In this document: positions 11,732 to 22,545 of the stretch, piece by piece
Position numbering within the stretch: the stretch's first letter is position 1
Layout of the letters: the number at the start of each line of letters is the position of its first letter
From: Parachlorella kessleri
Taxonomy: Eukaryota; Chlorophyta; Trebouxiophyceae; Chlorellales; Chlorellaceae
Reading direction: 5' to 3'
DNA length: 31,720 bases
Assembly: GCA_001598975.1 (NCBI GenBank)
Contig: BBXU01001667.1
Coordinates: forward strand, 1-31,720
Notes under the pieces: generated by a model
What the model was told of the DNA's origin: nothing
Databases searched by the model: none
What the model saw: only the letters and a program-made list of their open reading frames with translations
Position numbers and translations under genes: made by a program

Positions 11732-11973
11732 CTTCCTTGGCTCCAGTCTGTTGTGTAGCTTGGGGAAACCTGATTAACCACCCAGCACTACTTGGGCCGC
11801 GCGCCAAATAGCCTTTCCGCGAGCATGCCCAGCATGGGTCACCCCCAAACCCATCCCACACCATCCCACTGATCCCCTGTCGTTTGCTGGCTGGTTCTGC
11901 ACACATTGTCGGATATCGGACAAGAAGGCTGGGCGCCCAGCTCAGCAAAAACTAAATAGTCAGGCTCGCAGCA
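11732..11973. promoter_or_regulatory. Bidirectional promoter region of the methyltransferase pair
   Basis: These 242 bp lie between the start codons of two homologous divergent genes and must serve both. On the minus strand 11808-11801 reads TTTGGCGC, an exact match to the E2F/DP consensus; one 8-mer may be chance. No clear TATA box was seen. Confidence 0.5.
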
Positions 11974-14658
11974 ATGGTGTTCATCACAGTCTTGGTGCTT
12001 GTTGCAAAGGCGCTCCTCGACAGAATAAGGGGCAGAAGCAAGAAGTACGATGGACTGCTCTCCATAGTATCATTTTCGTCAAGGCTCATTGCAGGTACGC
12101 TTCAGTCTGTAGACTCATGTAAGGACCATACCACTGAGGAGCTTTGGTGCCACGATGGCTCAGGCACCCAGTAGGGCACCACATGTTATGCAGCTGCGAG
12201 GGCAGTGGAGACTAGAGAACAGTACTCCCTCATTAATGACCCACTAGCAGAGGCGCTAGCCGGGCCCAAAGCCACACAACGGTCCCTTCAACGTTCCCAG
12301 GTGCGCACGTGTTGTTATAGGTGAAGGGGTGTTGGTCCTTCCGTCTGTGAAGTCACATGCTCCCCGGCTACTTCAGCAGGCTTGAACTGCCTGCTGCTTC
12401 AGCTGCTGCTTGGGCCGGAAGACTTTGTCTGCTGAGGCTGTTAGAAGGGCAGCGGGACGGTGTCAGGCTCATTGAAAGCTACCTCTCCCGTTCACCTGGA
12501 GTGCAGAAATCGCCTGCTGGCAGCCAGCGCAAGAACAAGGTCGGCATCATGGCGATCCGCACACGGTGGTTCGATGACCAAATCCTGGCAGCATTGGGGG
12601 TGTCTGTATCCCTTGCTATCCCCGGTGCTCTGCTGGCCAGCACACCAGCGCAGCAGGATTCTTCTGCTGAAGCAGCGCAGGACTTCACGGCAGGCAGCAG
12701 CGCTGAGGCAGGCCCAGGGGAAGGAACTGTTCCTGGCACCGCCGCTGCAGCTGCTTTGGCAGAAGAGGCAACGACCACAGACAATGGCCCCTTTGTCTTC
12801 AGCCGCCCTGAGCAGGGCCAGGCCGGGAGTCCCACACCATGCCAAGTCGTGCTGCTAGGGGCGGGCATGGACTCTCGGCCGTGGCGACTACCGCTGCCTG
12901 CAGGTGGGGCCAGGGCCCTACTGCTGATGTGTTGAACCTGGGAGCCTTTTCGAATCATGGGTCAACATGGATGCGAGGCATGAGGCTCGGCGGACGTTTG
13001 CAGGGGCAGTTGCAAAGCTTACTGAGAGGACTGTGCAGGGCAGCTTCAGAGAGGAGGACGTGTGGGTCTGCTGTCTCCAGCTGAAACTCTTTGCGATCAG
13101 CGATCACTCTGCGGGGAACCCTGGATATGGCCCTTGAACGACGTAATAGGGTGGCTGGGTAAGCAGCCTGCCCTGTTCCGGCCCACTGGCAAACTGGGGT
13201 GTGGTGCGGGATCTAGTCCTTTGTCCGATTTCCTTGGTGCAGGGGTCCGCTGGTTTGAAGTGGACCGTCAGGATGTGCTGAGTGCAAAGGAGGCCTTGCT
13301 AGGCAGCCTGGGGGCCGAGCTGGGCAGCGTCACCGCCAGCAACGGCAACGGTGGTAACCGGATCCAGGCTGGAGGAGTGACTGCTGGTGGCACAGACACG
13401 GACACCAATGGCAGCCTTGCCAGGACCACTGACAGAGGAGGTGTTAGGGGCAGCGGCAGCAGCAGCAGCCAGAAGGATTACAAGTACCCCCTGCGGGCCT
13501 CCTTTTGGTCAGGGGTGGCTTGTGACCTGTGCTCCCTTGGGTGGACGCAGAGCTTGCAGGCAGCCGGGTTTGACCCCTCGCTGCCCACTGTGTGGGTGGC
13601 GGAGGGGCTGCTGATGTACCTGACGCAGCAGGAGGTGGAGGCCCTGCTAGATGAGGTGGCAGGTGGGTGGGCGGCAGGGGAAGGCATGCCGGTGTGGCAA
13701 CCAGGGGCTGCAGCTACTCACTGGCAGTGCAGGGGCCACCATGGTCACACACATGATCTATCAGCGACGGCATCGCGGTCCCCCAATGTATGTAATGAAC
13801 ACCGCGTAATGCTTGGAAAGGCGCCAAGTCAGCTTTGGACATGTGTCAGCTCTTGCCTACACCTGGACTTCCTGGCTGAAGCCTGGCATAGTCCTCACCC
13901 TCCCTGCAGGTGCCTCAGCACCTGGCAGCCTGCTGGTAGCGATGAGCGTGACTGACGCTGTGATTGCGGACATCGAGCGCAATGGGTCCTCCTCAGAGCT
14001 CATCCGCACGTGGAAGTTTGGCTGCCCAGCTGATCCACGACAGGTAAGGTGGAAGCCCCTGGCGAATGTTGGGCGTGGCTGCCTACTAAACCCTTGCCTA
14101 GTAGGGTGCAGGGACTGGCGTTTCTTGTCTGGAGGCCGGTTATGCCCTGGACAAGGGTGTGCACGGCAGCAATAGAAATGCAGGGTCAGATGGTGGTTAC
14201 AGCAGGCCAACCAGCAGCATGGTTCGGCTCTCTGTGGTGGTTCATGGTGGGAACCAAGGGGTCCTTGGAGGGGGCTGGGCATCCCTGGGTCAAGTCCAAA
14301 CCCGTCATTGCCGGCTTTAGTGACATGTGGTGCTGTAAGTTTGGAGAAAGGTAAACATACATGGCAAGCCTTGACTTGCGGCGTAGCCCCTGCCATCAAG
14401 GGGCCTGTGCAAGTAGCTGCTTCAGTGTTGACCAGAGCAGCGTGTCATGCCGGTCCCCATATGATACAATGTATAGTGCGTTTCTCCCTATTGCAGTTTT
14501 TGACTGAGCATGGCTGGCACCTGGAGCTTGCCCTTACCCGCGGCCAGATGGGGCGACGCCTGCGCCTTAACCCTGGCCTCTGCACTTTTGCCTTTGACAG
14601 CGGCGATACCATTGAGGCTCGCAGCCTATTCTTTACAGCCAGTGTGGGAGTTGCCTAG
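11974..14658 (+). CDS. LCMT/COG3315-type SAM-dependent methyltransferase, copy B
   Basis: Six exons: 11974-12094, 12194-12300, 12507-12903, 13243-13662, 13910-14043, 14497-14658; phases agree throughout, giving 446 aa. It carries the same family signatures as copy A: IRTRWFDDQILAAL, the SAM loop VVLLGAGMDSRPWRL (about 190-204), VRWFEVDRQDVLSAK, and LPTVWVAEGLLMYL (322-335). The N-terminus is hydrophobic (MVFITVLVLVAKALL) followed by basic residues, so membrane association or organelle targeting is possible. It is 55 residues longer than copy A, because of Ala/Glu/Thr-rich and Gly/Ser/Asn-rich insertions before and after the SAM loop; these look like disordered surface loops. Exon 3 equals exons 3+4 of copy A and exon 4 equals exons 5+6. 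The substrate is unknown. No TGTAA box was found in the 640 bp after the stop. Confidence 0.88.
13581..13639 (+). repeat. 59-nt tract identical to methyltransferase copy A (inverted)
   Basis: This is the partner of 9972-10030, in opposite orientation about 3.55 kb away. It lies inside exon 4 of copy B. Confidence 0.95.
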
Positions 14659-15299
14659 AGCTTCTGGCTTCATCCTTTTAGCTTGCAAAGAAGCCTGGAT
14701 GAGTTGCAAGTGGTGGATGGCCGCCTTCAGTGATATAACAGTAGTGGAGAGTAGTTGGTATTGGAGACAGGGCACATGGGAATTTTCGGCTCTTGGTTGT
14801 CAGTACCTTTGCCCGGTGACTTGGCATGCCAGCCTCCTTCACCGACCCAGCTGTCCTAAGGAATAGGCAGACTTATGATCCAGGACGTGCCCAAAGTTGA
14901 CCTGCCCCTCACTGCAGTACACTGGCCATGATGTGGCACCTCCTCGCACTGAGAGTGTGGCACTGTGCCACAATGCTTGTTTCGGGCAGAGAACTACTAC
15001 TAGCAGATCAGAACCAGGCAACACCCAAGAGCATTCTTGCATCCAGGCCTACCAGTACCACACCAGTACTTCTCTCTGTTCGCGATATCTGCCACCCACA
15101 CCAAGTTGCAAAGATCGACAGATCGAAAACAGGGTGCTCAGCGTGCTGACCGACTGGTGCTGGCGCCATGTTGGGACCTTGCCTATGCCACCTACAGCTT
15201 TCATCCCATTCTGACATGCGCTACCAAGTTGATAATACTATTGGCTCAATAGCCTGTCCTGTCCGCCAAGCTGAGCTGTTGATCAGGGAGTCTTGCACC
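14659..15299. other. Intergenic region before SPCS1
   Basis: No coding exon can be supported here. It should contain the 3' end of methyltransferase copy B and the promoter and 5' UTR of SPCS1. A perfect 8-bp inverted repeat with a 1-nt centre (TGTGGCAC-T-GTGCCACA) occupies 14956-14972. Confidence 0.5.
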
Positions 15300-15677
15300 A
15301 TGGACTTTAAGGGGCAGGTGCGTTGTGAGTTGTCACCTTGTTGCGCTTGTGGGACCGTGCAACCCTTGCAAGACGTATCACTGCTTCGCCTGCCCTTGCA
15401 GAAGCTGTCAGAGCAGGTATATATGACGGCCATCTCCGTCTACGCGGTGGTGGCCTTCCTTACCGGCTACCTGCAGCAGAACTTCAACCTCATGATGACG
15501 ATCTTTGGCGCGGGGGTGGGGCTGGCGTGTCTTTTATCAGTGCCAGACTGGGGCTGGTATAACAAGCACCCTCTACAGTGGCAGCCACCCCAGCGCAAGG
15601 CAGTCGAGCAGCCGGCAGTGCCCAAGGGCAGGCGGAAAAAGGAGGCGGCATGGAAGAACTTCTGGAACCTGTTTTGA
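15300..15677 (+). CDS. SPCS1: Signal peptidase complex subunit 1 (SPC12)
   Basis: Two exons, 15300-15317 and 15402-15677, joined in phase 0 by an 84-nt GT-AG intron; 97 aa. The family start MDFKGQKLSEQ is formed across the splice junction. Two membrane segments follow (about residues 15-33 and 39-55), then VPDWGWYNKHPLQWQPP, matching the SPCS1 signature (proline, aromatic, HPLKW). The C-terminus is a basic tail (GRRKKEAAWKNFWNLF). The protein is a non-catalytic ER membrane subunit of the signal peptidase complex, with both termini cytosolic in characterised members. The length agrees with the SPC12 core. The gene is convergent with RRP42. Confidence 0.94.
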   Translation: MDFKGQVRCELSPCCACGTVQPLQDVSLLRLPLQKLSEQVYMTAISVYAVVAFLTGYLQQNFNLMMTIFGAGVGLACLLSVPDWGWYNKHPLQWQPPQRKAVEQPAVPKGRRKKEAAWKNFWNLF

Positions 15678-15909
15678 GCTGTTGTGGTCAACCTTCGAGT
15701 GTGGGGTTGTGGTTGCTGCTGCTTGTTTTTCCAGCTGCCGCCACGGGGATGTGTTCGTTTAAAGTTGCTGGTCCGCACACCTTGTTGCACAAGGAAAGCT
15801 ATACATTCTGCTGCCAGCCTTCCAAGCATTGAAGCCCGTCCCTGCAGCACCACAGTAATTATCAGACTTTTCTGACAGCACCTGGGGCCTCGCCTCTCAC
15901 TCTCCAGCG

Positions 15910-15914
15910 TTACA
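15910..15914 (-). promoter_or_regulatory. TGTAA polyadenylation signal candidate (RRP42)
   Basis: TGTAA on the minus strand starts only 8 nt after the RRP42 stop codon. It is a possible signal, but the UTR would be extremely short, so chance is plausible. Confidence 0.25.
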
Positions 15915-15921
15915 TAGCTGA

Positions 15922-18628
15922 CTACAAACTGAGCACAAAGGCGTCCAGCGCCTTATGAAGCCTGGGGCCCAGTCGCTGAGCAATGTCCACCATATCCTGC
16001 AGCAAGCACGGGGGCACAGGCTCACTCGTAGCTTCAACCACTCCCGCAGCATCTGGAGCAGTGGGTGTGCCAATGTCGCCGAGCCCTGGCCTGGAGTTTT
16101 GCCTTTCACTCCAGCGTACAATATCACGCTCCATGCTCGAATCCATGAGCTCACCCCACTGTGATGCACAAGGGCGGCGACAACCATGCATGTGCACATA
16201 ATGCACGTGCTCGTATGCAAGCTTAGACACGCACCAGGAGTATGGCTGGGTCAAGAGCCTGCTGCCGCCGTTTTGTGAGGCCACAGACACGCCCTGAGCT
16301 ATCCACAGCAACCTGCGGCAGCCAATGCTGTGGCTCGCTGACAGAGCAGAGGCACTCGCTAGCAAAGCAAAAGCTGACACCATAGCCCATACACAGCGCC
16401 ATGCCACCCCAGCTTATGCTATACCACACCTCACACTACTGGACCTACCGCCAGTGAGAAAAGCACGCTCGCAATCAGGGCGGCACGCTGAAGGGCTAAG
16501 CTGGATGTGTCCATCACCACTATGCTCTGCTGTCGTCCCAGAGAGGCTGGAAGCAAGGAGTGGCAGGTGCAGCACTGGCTTCCCACAGAAGCATAGCAAG
16601 TTCCTCCGCAAGAGCGTTGCCCAGGCTGTACCGAAAACAAAGCGACCTGAGGTTCACAGCCAGCACCCGAGAGCAGACACGTGCCTGTAGCGCCGCAGAG
16701 CTACACAGCTCCTCTGCTGCTGTTGGGTCCACAGCGCATGAGCGGCCTATCTGCAGCAGGGGCGGATTGACACCTGTCAGATAAAGACAAGCTTTGCCAG
16801 GGTCCAGGTGCCCTGGCAGGCGTGAGGAGTAGGATGCAGGGGTGGCGGACTGCTGGAGGCCAGGCATACGCACTTTCAATGGCTGGTGCTGGTTACAAAC
16901 CCCGTCGAGCGATTGCCAACTGAGCCTTCTGCACCCACGTGACACACACCTGTGACACAGTAACTATAACTGGCACGCTCTGCACATTGAGCCTGCTGCA
17001 CGCTGCTGGGTCGTCGTCAACCTCGTAGTCAGGCTCGTCTGTTGGGTCTTCCCCAGGGGTAACCTCCACCTGTCAGCGGGGTTTAGTTGCGCAGCCCAGT
17101 TGCTTCCACACCGCATGCTTCTGCCCACGCTTTAGTCTGCATAGCGGGCCTGCCTGTGCCGGTAGCTCTGCATGTGTGGCATCCCGCTGCGCCGGCATTC
17201 CCATGCGAGCTGCCACCCTTTACAGATGACCTTGCACACCGGCCAAGGCCAGAGCTGCAAGCCTCTGACTCTAATGGCCCCTTGCAGCATTGCCAGCCCA
17301 CCCCCACCTGGCACATGGTCCCTATACTGCACCCACATGCCGCCCGGCCAGTTGGCCTTACCATCCCACACACCTTGGGTATCCGTGTGTCAGCCAGGGC
17401 TGCCTTGGCTGCTAGCGAGAGAGCGTCCAGCACGTTGCCATCAATGTTGAGAACGAGGGCATCCACATAGAGCACCCAGCAAGTCTTGCCGGCCACTATT
17501 GATAGCTGCGATAGGTCTACACCACCCCCTGCAAGGGCCAGGAGGTCAGGTGCTTGTTTTGCATGTGGCCAAGGGACTCCAGGAAACCACACGCCGTCAT
17601 TGAGACTTACCAACAGCAGCAGACTAGGTTTGACAGTGCAAAAAGCACACTGAGGACAGCTCACTTCTGGACTAGGCAGACAAGCTTGAGCCATACCAAG
17701 TGCCTTCATGATCACCACGGTTGGCGTGGAATCGTACCTCTACCAGTGGGCCCAGGGTAGAGAGCTCGTTCCAGTGACCGAGTGAGCTCAGCCCCTAGTT
17801 CTTCTCCTCCTCTGCCCTGCACACAGACCAGATCTGCAGTTGTACGACGCTGCTGGCCTCAGCTTCCTCTTAGGATATTGCTGAAAAAACTACCACCAGG
17901 GGCTCTATTGACTACATGCACACAGCAAGAACCTGGACCCCCCGCTTTCCCCCTCCACCCACCTCCCCGCCTCGCCTGGATGAGGCATTGGTCACTGCAG
18001 CCCAGATTCAAGGCAGCACTGCCATACGTCCCACTATTTGAGCAAGCTCAAATGGGTGTGGAGCCAGGGCTTTGCTGCAAAGCTTACATGGTGGGCCTGA
18101 TGCACCCTGTACTGTGTCTATGGCTGTCCGCTCACCGCCCTAACCCTCCAGCAGAAGTAAACTCGCTACCCAGTACCCCCTAGCTCCGACCAACTCAGCA
18201 GCACAGCCTACCTGAAACGCAGAGCTAGCCACTGGCGAGCATTCCACAGAGAAGGCCAGTCTGCCGCAGTCCAGCATGTCAGGGTCTGGGCTGCCTATTT
18301 CAACCTGCACTTGGACGACAGCAGCTAAGCTTTACCAGGGTGCCTGCTGAGAGGAGTACAGCCGCAACCTAGAGCCCCCCACAGGACGCTCAGTTCTGCC
18401 ACGATGCCTTACAAGGTCCAGGAGACGTATCTTTTCCACAAGACTGACCTTCACGCCCACTATCACGTCTGTGTTGCCCAGCCTAAGCCGGGCTGAGCCG
18501 CTGGCTTGGGCGATGACGCCCAGCTGCAGCTCTATCGCCCTGAAGTCTTCTTTCTTGCGACCATCGTTCCTCATATCAGCCTCGACTCCCTGAGTGATAT
18601 ACTCCACCTCGGCTGCGCCGAGAGCCAT
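15922..18628 (-). CDS. RRP42: Exosome complex core subunit RRP42 (EXOSC7)
   Basis: Eight exons: 18628-18449, 18304-18212, 17816-17744, 17528-17374, 17069-16950, 16750-16685, 16312-16235, 16158-15922; phases agree, giving 333 aa (human 291). It has an RNase PH fold. The N-terminal part shows EYITQGVEADMRNDGR, SGSARLRLGNTDVIVGVK and GRGGEELGAEL. The second half shows CWVLYVDALVLNIDGN, AAKAALADTRIPK and NVQSVPVIVTV. RRP42 is one of six catalytically inactive RNase PH-like ring subunits of the exosome and helps channel RNA for 3'-5' decay and rRNA processing in nucleus and cytosol. Exon 6 to 7 is best joined with a GC donor (CAG|GCACGT); this alone gives the ungapped family alignment. GT donors 18 or 27 nt further would insert 6 or 9 residues. 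The last exon adds a Pro/Glu-rich insertion not found in the human protein. Confidence 0.93.
16313..16684 (-). other. Probable GC-AG intron 6 of RRP42
   Basis: The donor reads CAG|GCACGT and the acceptor GCCGCAG. This choice joins CSSAALQ to VAVDSSGRV, which aligns without gaps to the family. In-frame GT donors at 16666 (CGG|GTGCTG) and 9 nt beyond are less likely alternatives. Confidence 0.6.
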
Positions 18629-18793
18629 TGTGAAATGCAACCGGTGATGGCCGGAACCTTACTAAACTGACGATGTAAATTTGCAAGTATAACATGCATA
18701 CGTATTCCAGATAGAAGAGTGCATGGCATGCTTGCAAGTTTGCAGCACTGGTATCGGATACCCAGTGATCAGAAGGACTCCTGATGGACCTTC

Positions 18794-19172
18794 CTAAACG
18801 AGCCGGAGGAAACGCAAGAGTGCTTGGGTGCGTTCTTCTTTTTCCATGTATGGGGCACTGGGTCGGATGAGGTGCGGGCTCCACTCGGGCACAGTTGCCC
18901 AGCTTGTCAGCCTGCGGCACTTCCAACCTCTGGCAAGCGCCAGCACCACACAGGTCGTGTATGAGACCACCTGGACCAATCCAAAGAAATGTGTAAGCTG
19001 AAGGCCCGCCACACTCGAGTGCACTTGGTAAAAACCAGTAGGGCTGCAGTTGTGCGTGCAGGTGGCTGAGCATGCCTTCAAGGTTTCGCCTACAGACCTT
19101 TCCAGCAAGGTATGCCTTTTTGAGATGATCTACAAGAGTTTTCCTGTTCTTCCAGTCTCGTTCTTCTAGCAC
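18794..19172 (-). CDS. Possible small protein, two 3' exons (5' end unresolved)
   Basis: Two minus-strand exons look coding: 19172-19098 (phase 0 to phase 0) and 18970-18794, ending in TAG. They spell a charged helix (LEERDWKNRKTLVDHLKKAY) joined to VVSYTTCVVLALARGWKCRR and a tail ending MEKEERTQALLRFLRLV; 83 residues in all. Splice sites are good (TTACAG acceptor, AAAG|GTCTGT donor, GGTCCAG acceptor) and codon use in the last exon resembles neighbouring genes. I do not recognise the family. The open frame continues upstream of 19172 to about 19245, but no in-frame ATG exists before the start of the plus-strand pseudouridine synthase. An ATG at 19246 would need a 41-nt intron, shorter than any other here. 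It may be a real tandem neighbour of RRP42 or a chance open frame. Confidence 0.35.
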
Positions 19173-19244
19173 CTGTAAGGCAGTGAGCGTATACCAGGGT
19201 GCTCCTCGTGCACCCTTTTGCCATACTGATGACCTGTATCTGCC

Positions 19245-21318
19245 ATGCAGGGCAAACTGCGCTTGGATGCGTACCTTGCCAACAAGCTACCCCAGGCCAG
19301 CAGGGCGCGGCTGCAGGCCTCCATTAGGGAGGGCTTGGTAACTGTGAACGGCCGGCCGCAGCCCAAGGCAGCCTATGCAGTGCGGCCTGGTGACGTGGTG
19401 GGCTGCAGTATCGTGTCTCCGCCTCCCTTAGAGGCCTCTCCAGAAGAGCTGCCGCTGGATATAGTATATGAGGATGAGCACCTGATAGTGGTAAACAAGG
19501 TGTGGCCTGAAGGCTTTGTTATGCTGCGCATACAATTCGTGGCTCCTTGCATGTCCGCCTTGAAGTGATTGCTGGGTTTATCAGCCTACTGCTTGACGTT
19601 GGCACCAGGGCAAACACATCACCCTGCAAGGTATGCACTCCCCTCTGGTGCAAGGCGGCTCGTGAGTCATCCCTAAAGTGGTTTGATTTGCAGGCAGCAG
19701 ACATGGTAATGCACCCTTCTCCTGGCCATTATACGGGCACCCTAGTGAATGCACTTCTGCACCACTGTGGCCTCCCAGCCATGCGGCTGCGCAGCGGCCA
19801 GGCGGCTCCGCTATCTCTTGGCGGGTCAGCAGGCTTAGGGAACGTCCAAGAGGAAAGCCAGCCTCACAATAGCAGCAGCACCTGTGGAAATGGAGAGGCA
19901 GCCTTACTCCTGGATGACACAGAGGATGACTACGGCAGTGGAGAGGGTGTTAGTGACGACGACGCAGACGGGAGCCTGCTCTTGTCCTTTGTCCCGGCAG
20001 CGGCGGCAGCAGCAGCAGGGGGGGCGCCATCAAGCAGCCAAGCCCCAGCGCTTGCCACAATCCGGCCGGGGATAGTGCACCGGTTGGACAAGGGCACCAC
20101 AGGGCTGCTGGTGGTGGCAAAAGACGATGCCACGCACCTGGGCCTTGCAGCCCAGTTTAAGGAGAGGAGTGTGCAGCGAGCCTACTGGGCCATCACGGTG
20201 AGACGCTCATTTGCTTCGACGAGCCTTCCCTGGGTATATACCTGGCTTGCTTGTCATTATCTTGCATGGTGACAGCAGCACGGATGGCCGGAGAGCTTCT
20301 TTCTGAGGCATTTTAGGAGGATTTATATGTCCATACATTCAAGGGCAGGAGGGGCCTGAGTTGGATGGAGCCAGTCAACTTCAGGGCATACAGGGAGGTC
20401 AAGGGAGGCAATGCCAGCGGAGCGAAGCATGCATTGTGACTCATCCTGTGATGGCGTGTTTTGTCACCATGTACCCTCCGGTGACGCAATCTTGTCTGCT
20501 GTTCACCGGCCTCGTCTGATCCCTTAAGTCTTGTTGGCAGGTTGGCATACCCTCCCCAAGTGAGGGGCGGGTGGCCACTAACGTAGGCAGAGACCTTCGA
20601 GACCGCAAGAAGATGGCTGCCTTTGCCTACGGGTCGGCAAGGTTGGTGCCGCTGCCGAGTAGCTCTGCTTGCACAGATGCTGTCTGTATGTTCAATGTGG
20701 GGACACTGTATACCTTGTGGAGGATTGGGCCGGGAGGTGGGTGGGTTAATGAAGGGGTTGGCAGCACAGCCCAGGTAGTGCGCTAGCAAAGCTGAGCCGA
20801 ACAGCCTCAGCAACTACTTAAACCATAGCTCTAATGCGCATCGGGACTTTGCAATTTGTGCCTTCATGCCACATGCTGCCAAGCATGCTGTGTCACACGT
20901 ATTACACTACCTCCCGTGCAGGGGCCGCACGGCCGCCAGCAACTACTCCGTGCTGCAGCTGCTGGCGGCTGGTGGCGCAGCGCTGGTTCAGTGGCGCCTG
21001 GAGACAGGCCGCACGCACCAGATCCGGGTGCACTCCCGCCACCTAGGCCACCCGCTGCTGGGTGATGAGGTCTATGGCGGCGGCGCCGCGGCCGCGGCCG
21101 CGGCCATCGCGGCGCGCAGCAACGGCAGCGGTGCTGGCGACAGCGCCCGCCGGGCCGTGGCGGCGCAGCAAGTGGCTGCTGCGCTGGGACGCCCAGCATT
21201 GCACGCGAAGACGCTGGGGTTTACGCACCCGGTCACAAGGCAGCGGCTGTTGTTTGACTCGGAAGTGCCACCAGACTTCCAGTGTGCGCTGGAGGCGCTG
21301 CTGCAGCCCCCTTTCTAA
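19245..21318 (+). CDS. RluA/RluD-family pseudouridine synthase with S4 domain
   Basis: Exons 19245-19499, 19694-20197, 20541-20641 and 20922-21318; phases agree, giving 418 aa. An N-terminal S4 RNA-binding domain (LRLDAYLANKLPQASRARLQ, then VNGRPQPKAAYAVRPGDVV) precedes the RluA catalytic domain: VNKAADMVMHPSPGH, HRLDKGTTGLLVVAKD with catalytic Asp at about residue 217, and RLETGRTHQIRVHSRHLGHPLLGDEVYG. It converts uridine to pseudouridine, by family probably in rRNA of an organelle or the cytosol. Two insertions are unusual: about 90 residues, acidic then Ala-rich, just before the catalytic motif, and about 35 Ala/Gly/Arg-rich residues after GDEVYG. The start is uncertain: ATG 19245 would place the S4 domain at the very N-terminus without a transit peptide, while CAG|GGC at 19251 could also be an acceptor for an upstream exon. 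Confidence 0.92.
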
Positions 21319-22545
21319 CTATGAATTTGAACTGCTGGTTCCAAAGAAACCGCCAAGAGACAGCAGGGCACCAGATCGGTGTAAGGCTTGCTGATTTATC
21401 AGTTACCCGGGCTGCAGTCGCCTTCTGAGGCGCGTTAGGTGCCGTCATGGGCACATGTGACAAATTGAAGACGGGGTAGAGATTGGGGCAGCTTTCTTGC
21501 GTGTCTCCAGTCGCTGTCCTCGCTCGCCCTTAGGTAGCTGCTTCCCAAGTTCACAAACCTCTGAACCATGTTACTGCTGCCACAGCTGCCCCGTGCAACA
21601 TCATATCACCACTGTTTCAAGCGCGCACAACTTTGATGGATAGCCTGCAATTTCAACAACGGCTGCGAACCAAGCATGCACAGGGAATGAAAAGGGAAAC
21701 AGTACAAAGGGAATAAAACAATGCAATACCAGTACATACGGCAAGAAAGTCCAGCTGACCAACAAGCAGAGAGATCAGAAAGAAGCACATAGGAAGCATG
21801 CCTTGCACAGTAGGGCAGGTCTTGGTGGGAAAGCATGCACATGGGCCTCACCCAGCCACAGGCAACAGTCCAACCCCGAGCAACCCTTGCATCCAGCCCT
21901 GTAAGTACAGTCCACCCCTTCCTCTCCACTGTTCGCACAGCCTGCCAGCAGTACCAGAAACACACATGCAACCCAAGAGGCGACCTGGGAGCTATTTATC
22001 ACAACCTGGGGCTCAATGTCCATGAAACAATGGCACGGAACACAGGAAACACTCCTCCCTTCATGACTCGACAGCCGGCATGGATAAGCACCGAACCTCA
22101 GGGTACAACATCTCCAAAACAGGTACTGGTGTACAACACACAAACCGCTGGAGACACTCAACCCCTAGAGTGGGACACTGCCAGCGTTCGGCGAGGTACA
22201 TGTCACAGCTGCAGTCACACATGACTGCCTGCGCTTCCATCAGCTGCAACTGACACACTTCGCCAGCTTCCACGTCACTCCCTCCCCTGCCCCGCACCCA
22301 AACCACCCACACAGCTCCTGCCAACCTTTCGCTGTCACACTGTCCCCCACATGGAGTCTCAATCTGTTCTTGGCCTGTTACGGTCCAATATAAACTTTTC
22401 TTCTCGTGCGACTGCTCTGCTCCACCCCTCAACCGCGCCAACGGGGCCACCTGCTGCCCACTGTGCTCCACAATTTCCTCTTTCAGGGCCTGGGCCCATC
22501 TACATATCATACCCCGCTGACTTGTCGTCGTCGACTGCTTGCTTG
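21319..22545. other. Convergent intergenic region, no gene seen
   Basis: This 1.2-kb stretch separates the 3' ends of the pseudouridine synthase (plus) and the unknown nuclear protein (minus). Open frames here are short and not protein-like. It probably contains both 3' UTRs; the plus-strand gene likely ends soon after the TGTAA at 21380. Confidence 0.5.
21380..21384 (+). promoter_or_regulatory. TGTAA polyadenylation signal candidate (pseudouridine synthase)
   Basis: TGTAA begins 62 nt after the stop codon, a normal place for the chlorophycean polyadenylation signal. Confidence 0.55.

Noticed and set aside
19072..19174. Two tiny plus-strand exons (19072-19109, 19156-19174) that would add 19 residues to the pseudouridine synthase in phase
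   Set aside because: One exon would be only 19 nt, and they overlap better-looking minus-strand exons. Phase agreement alone is weak evidence.
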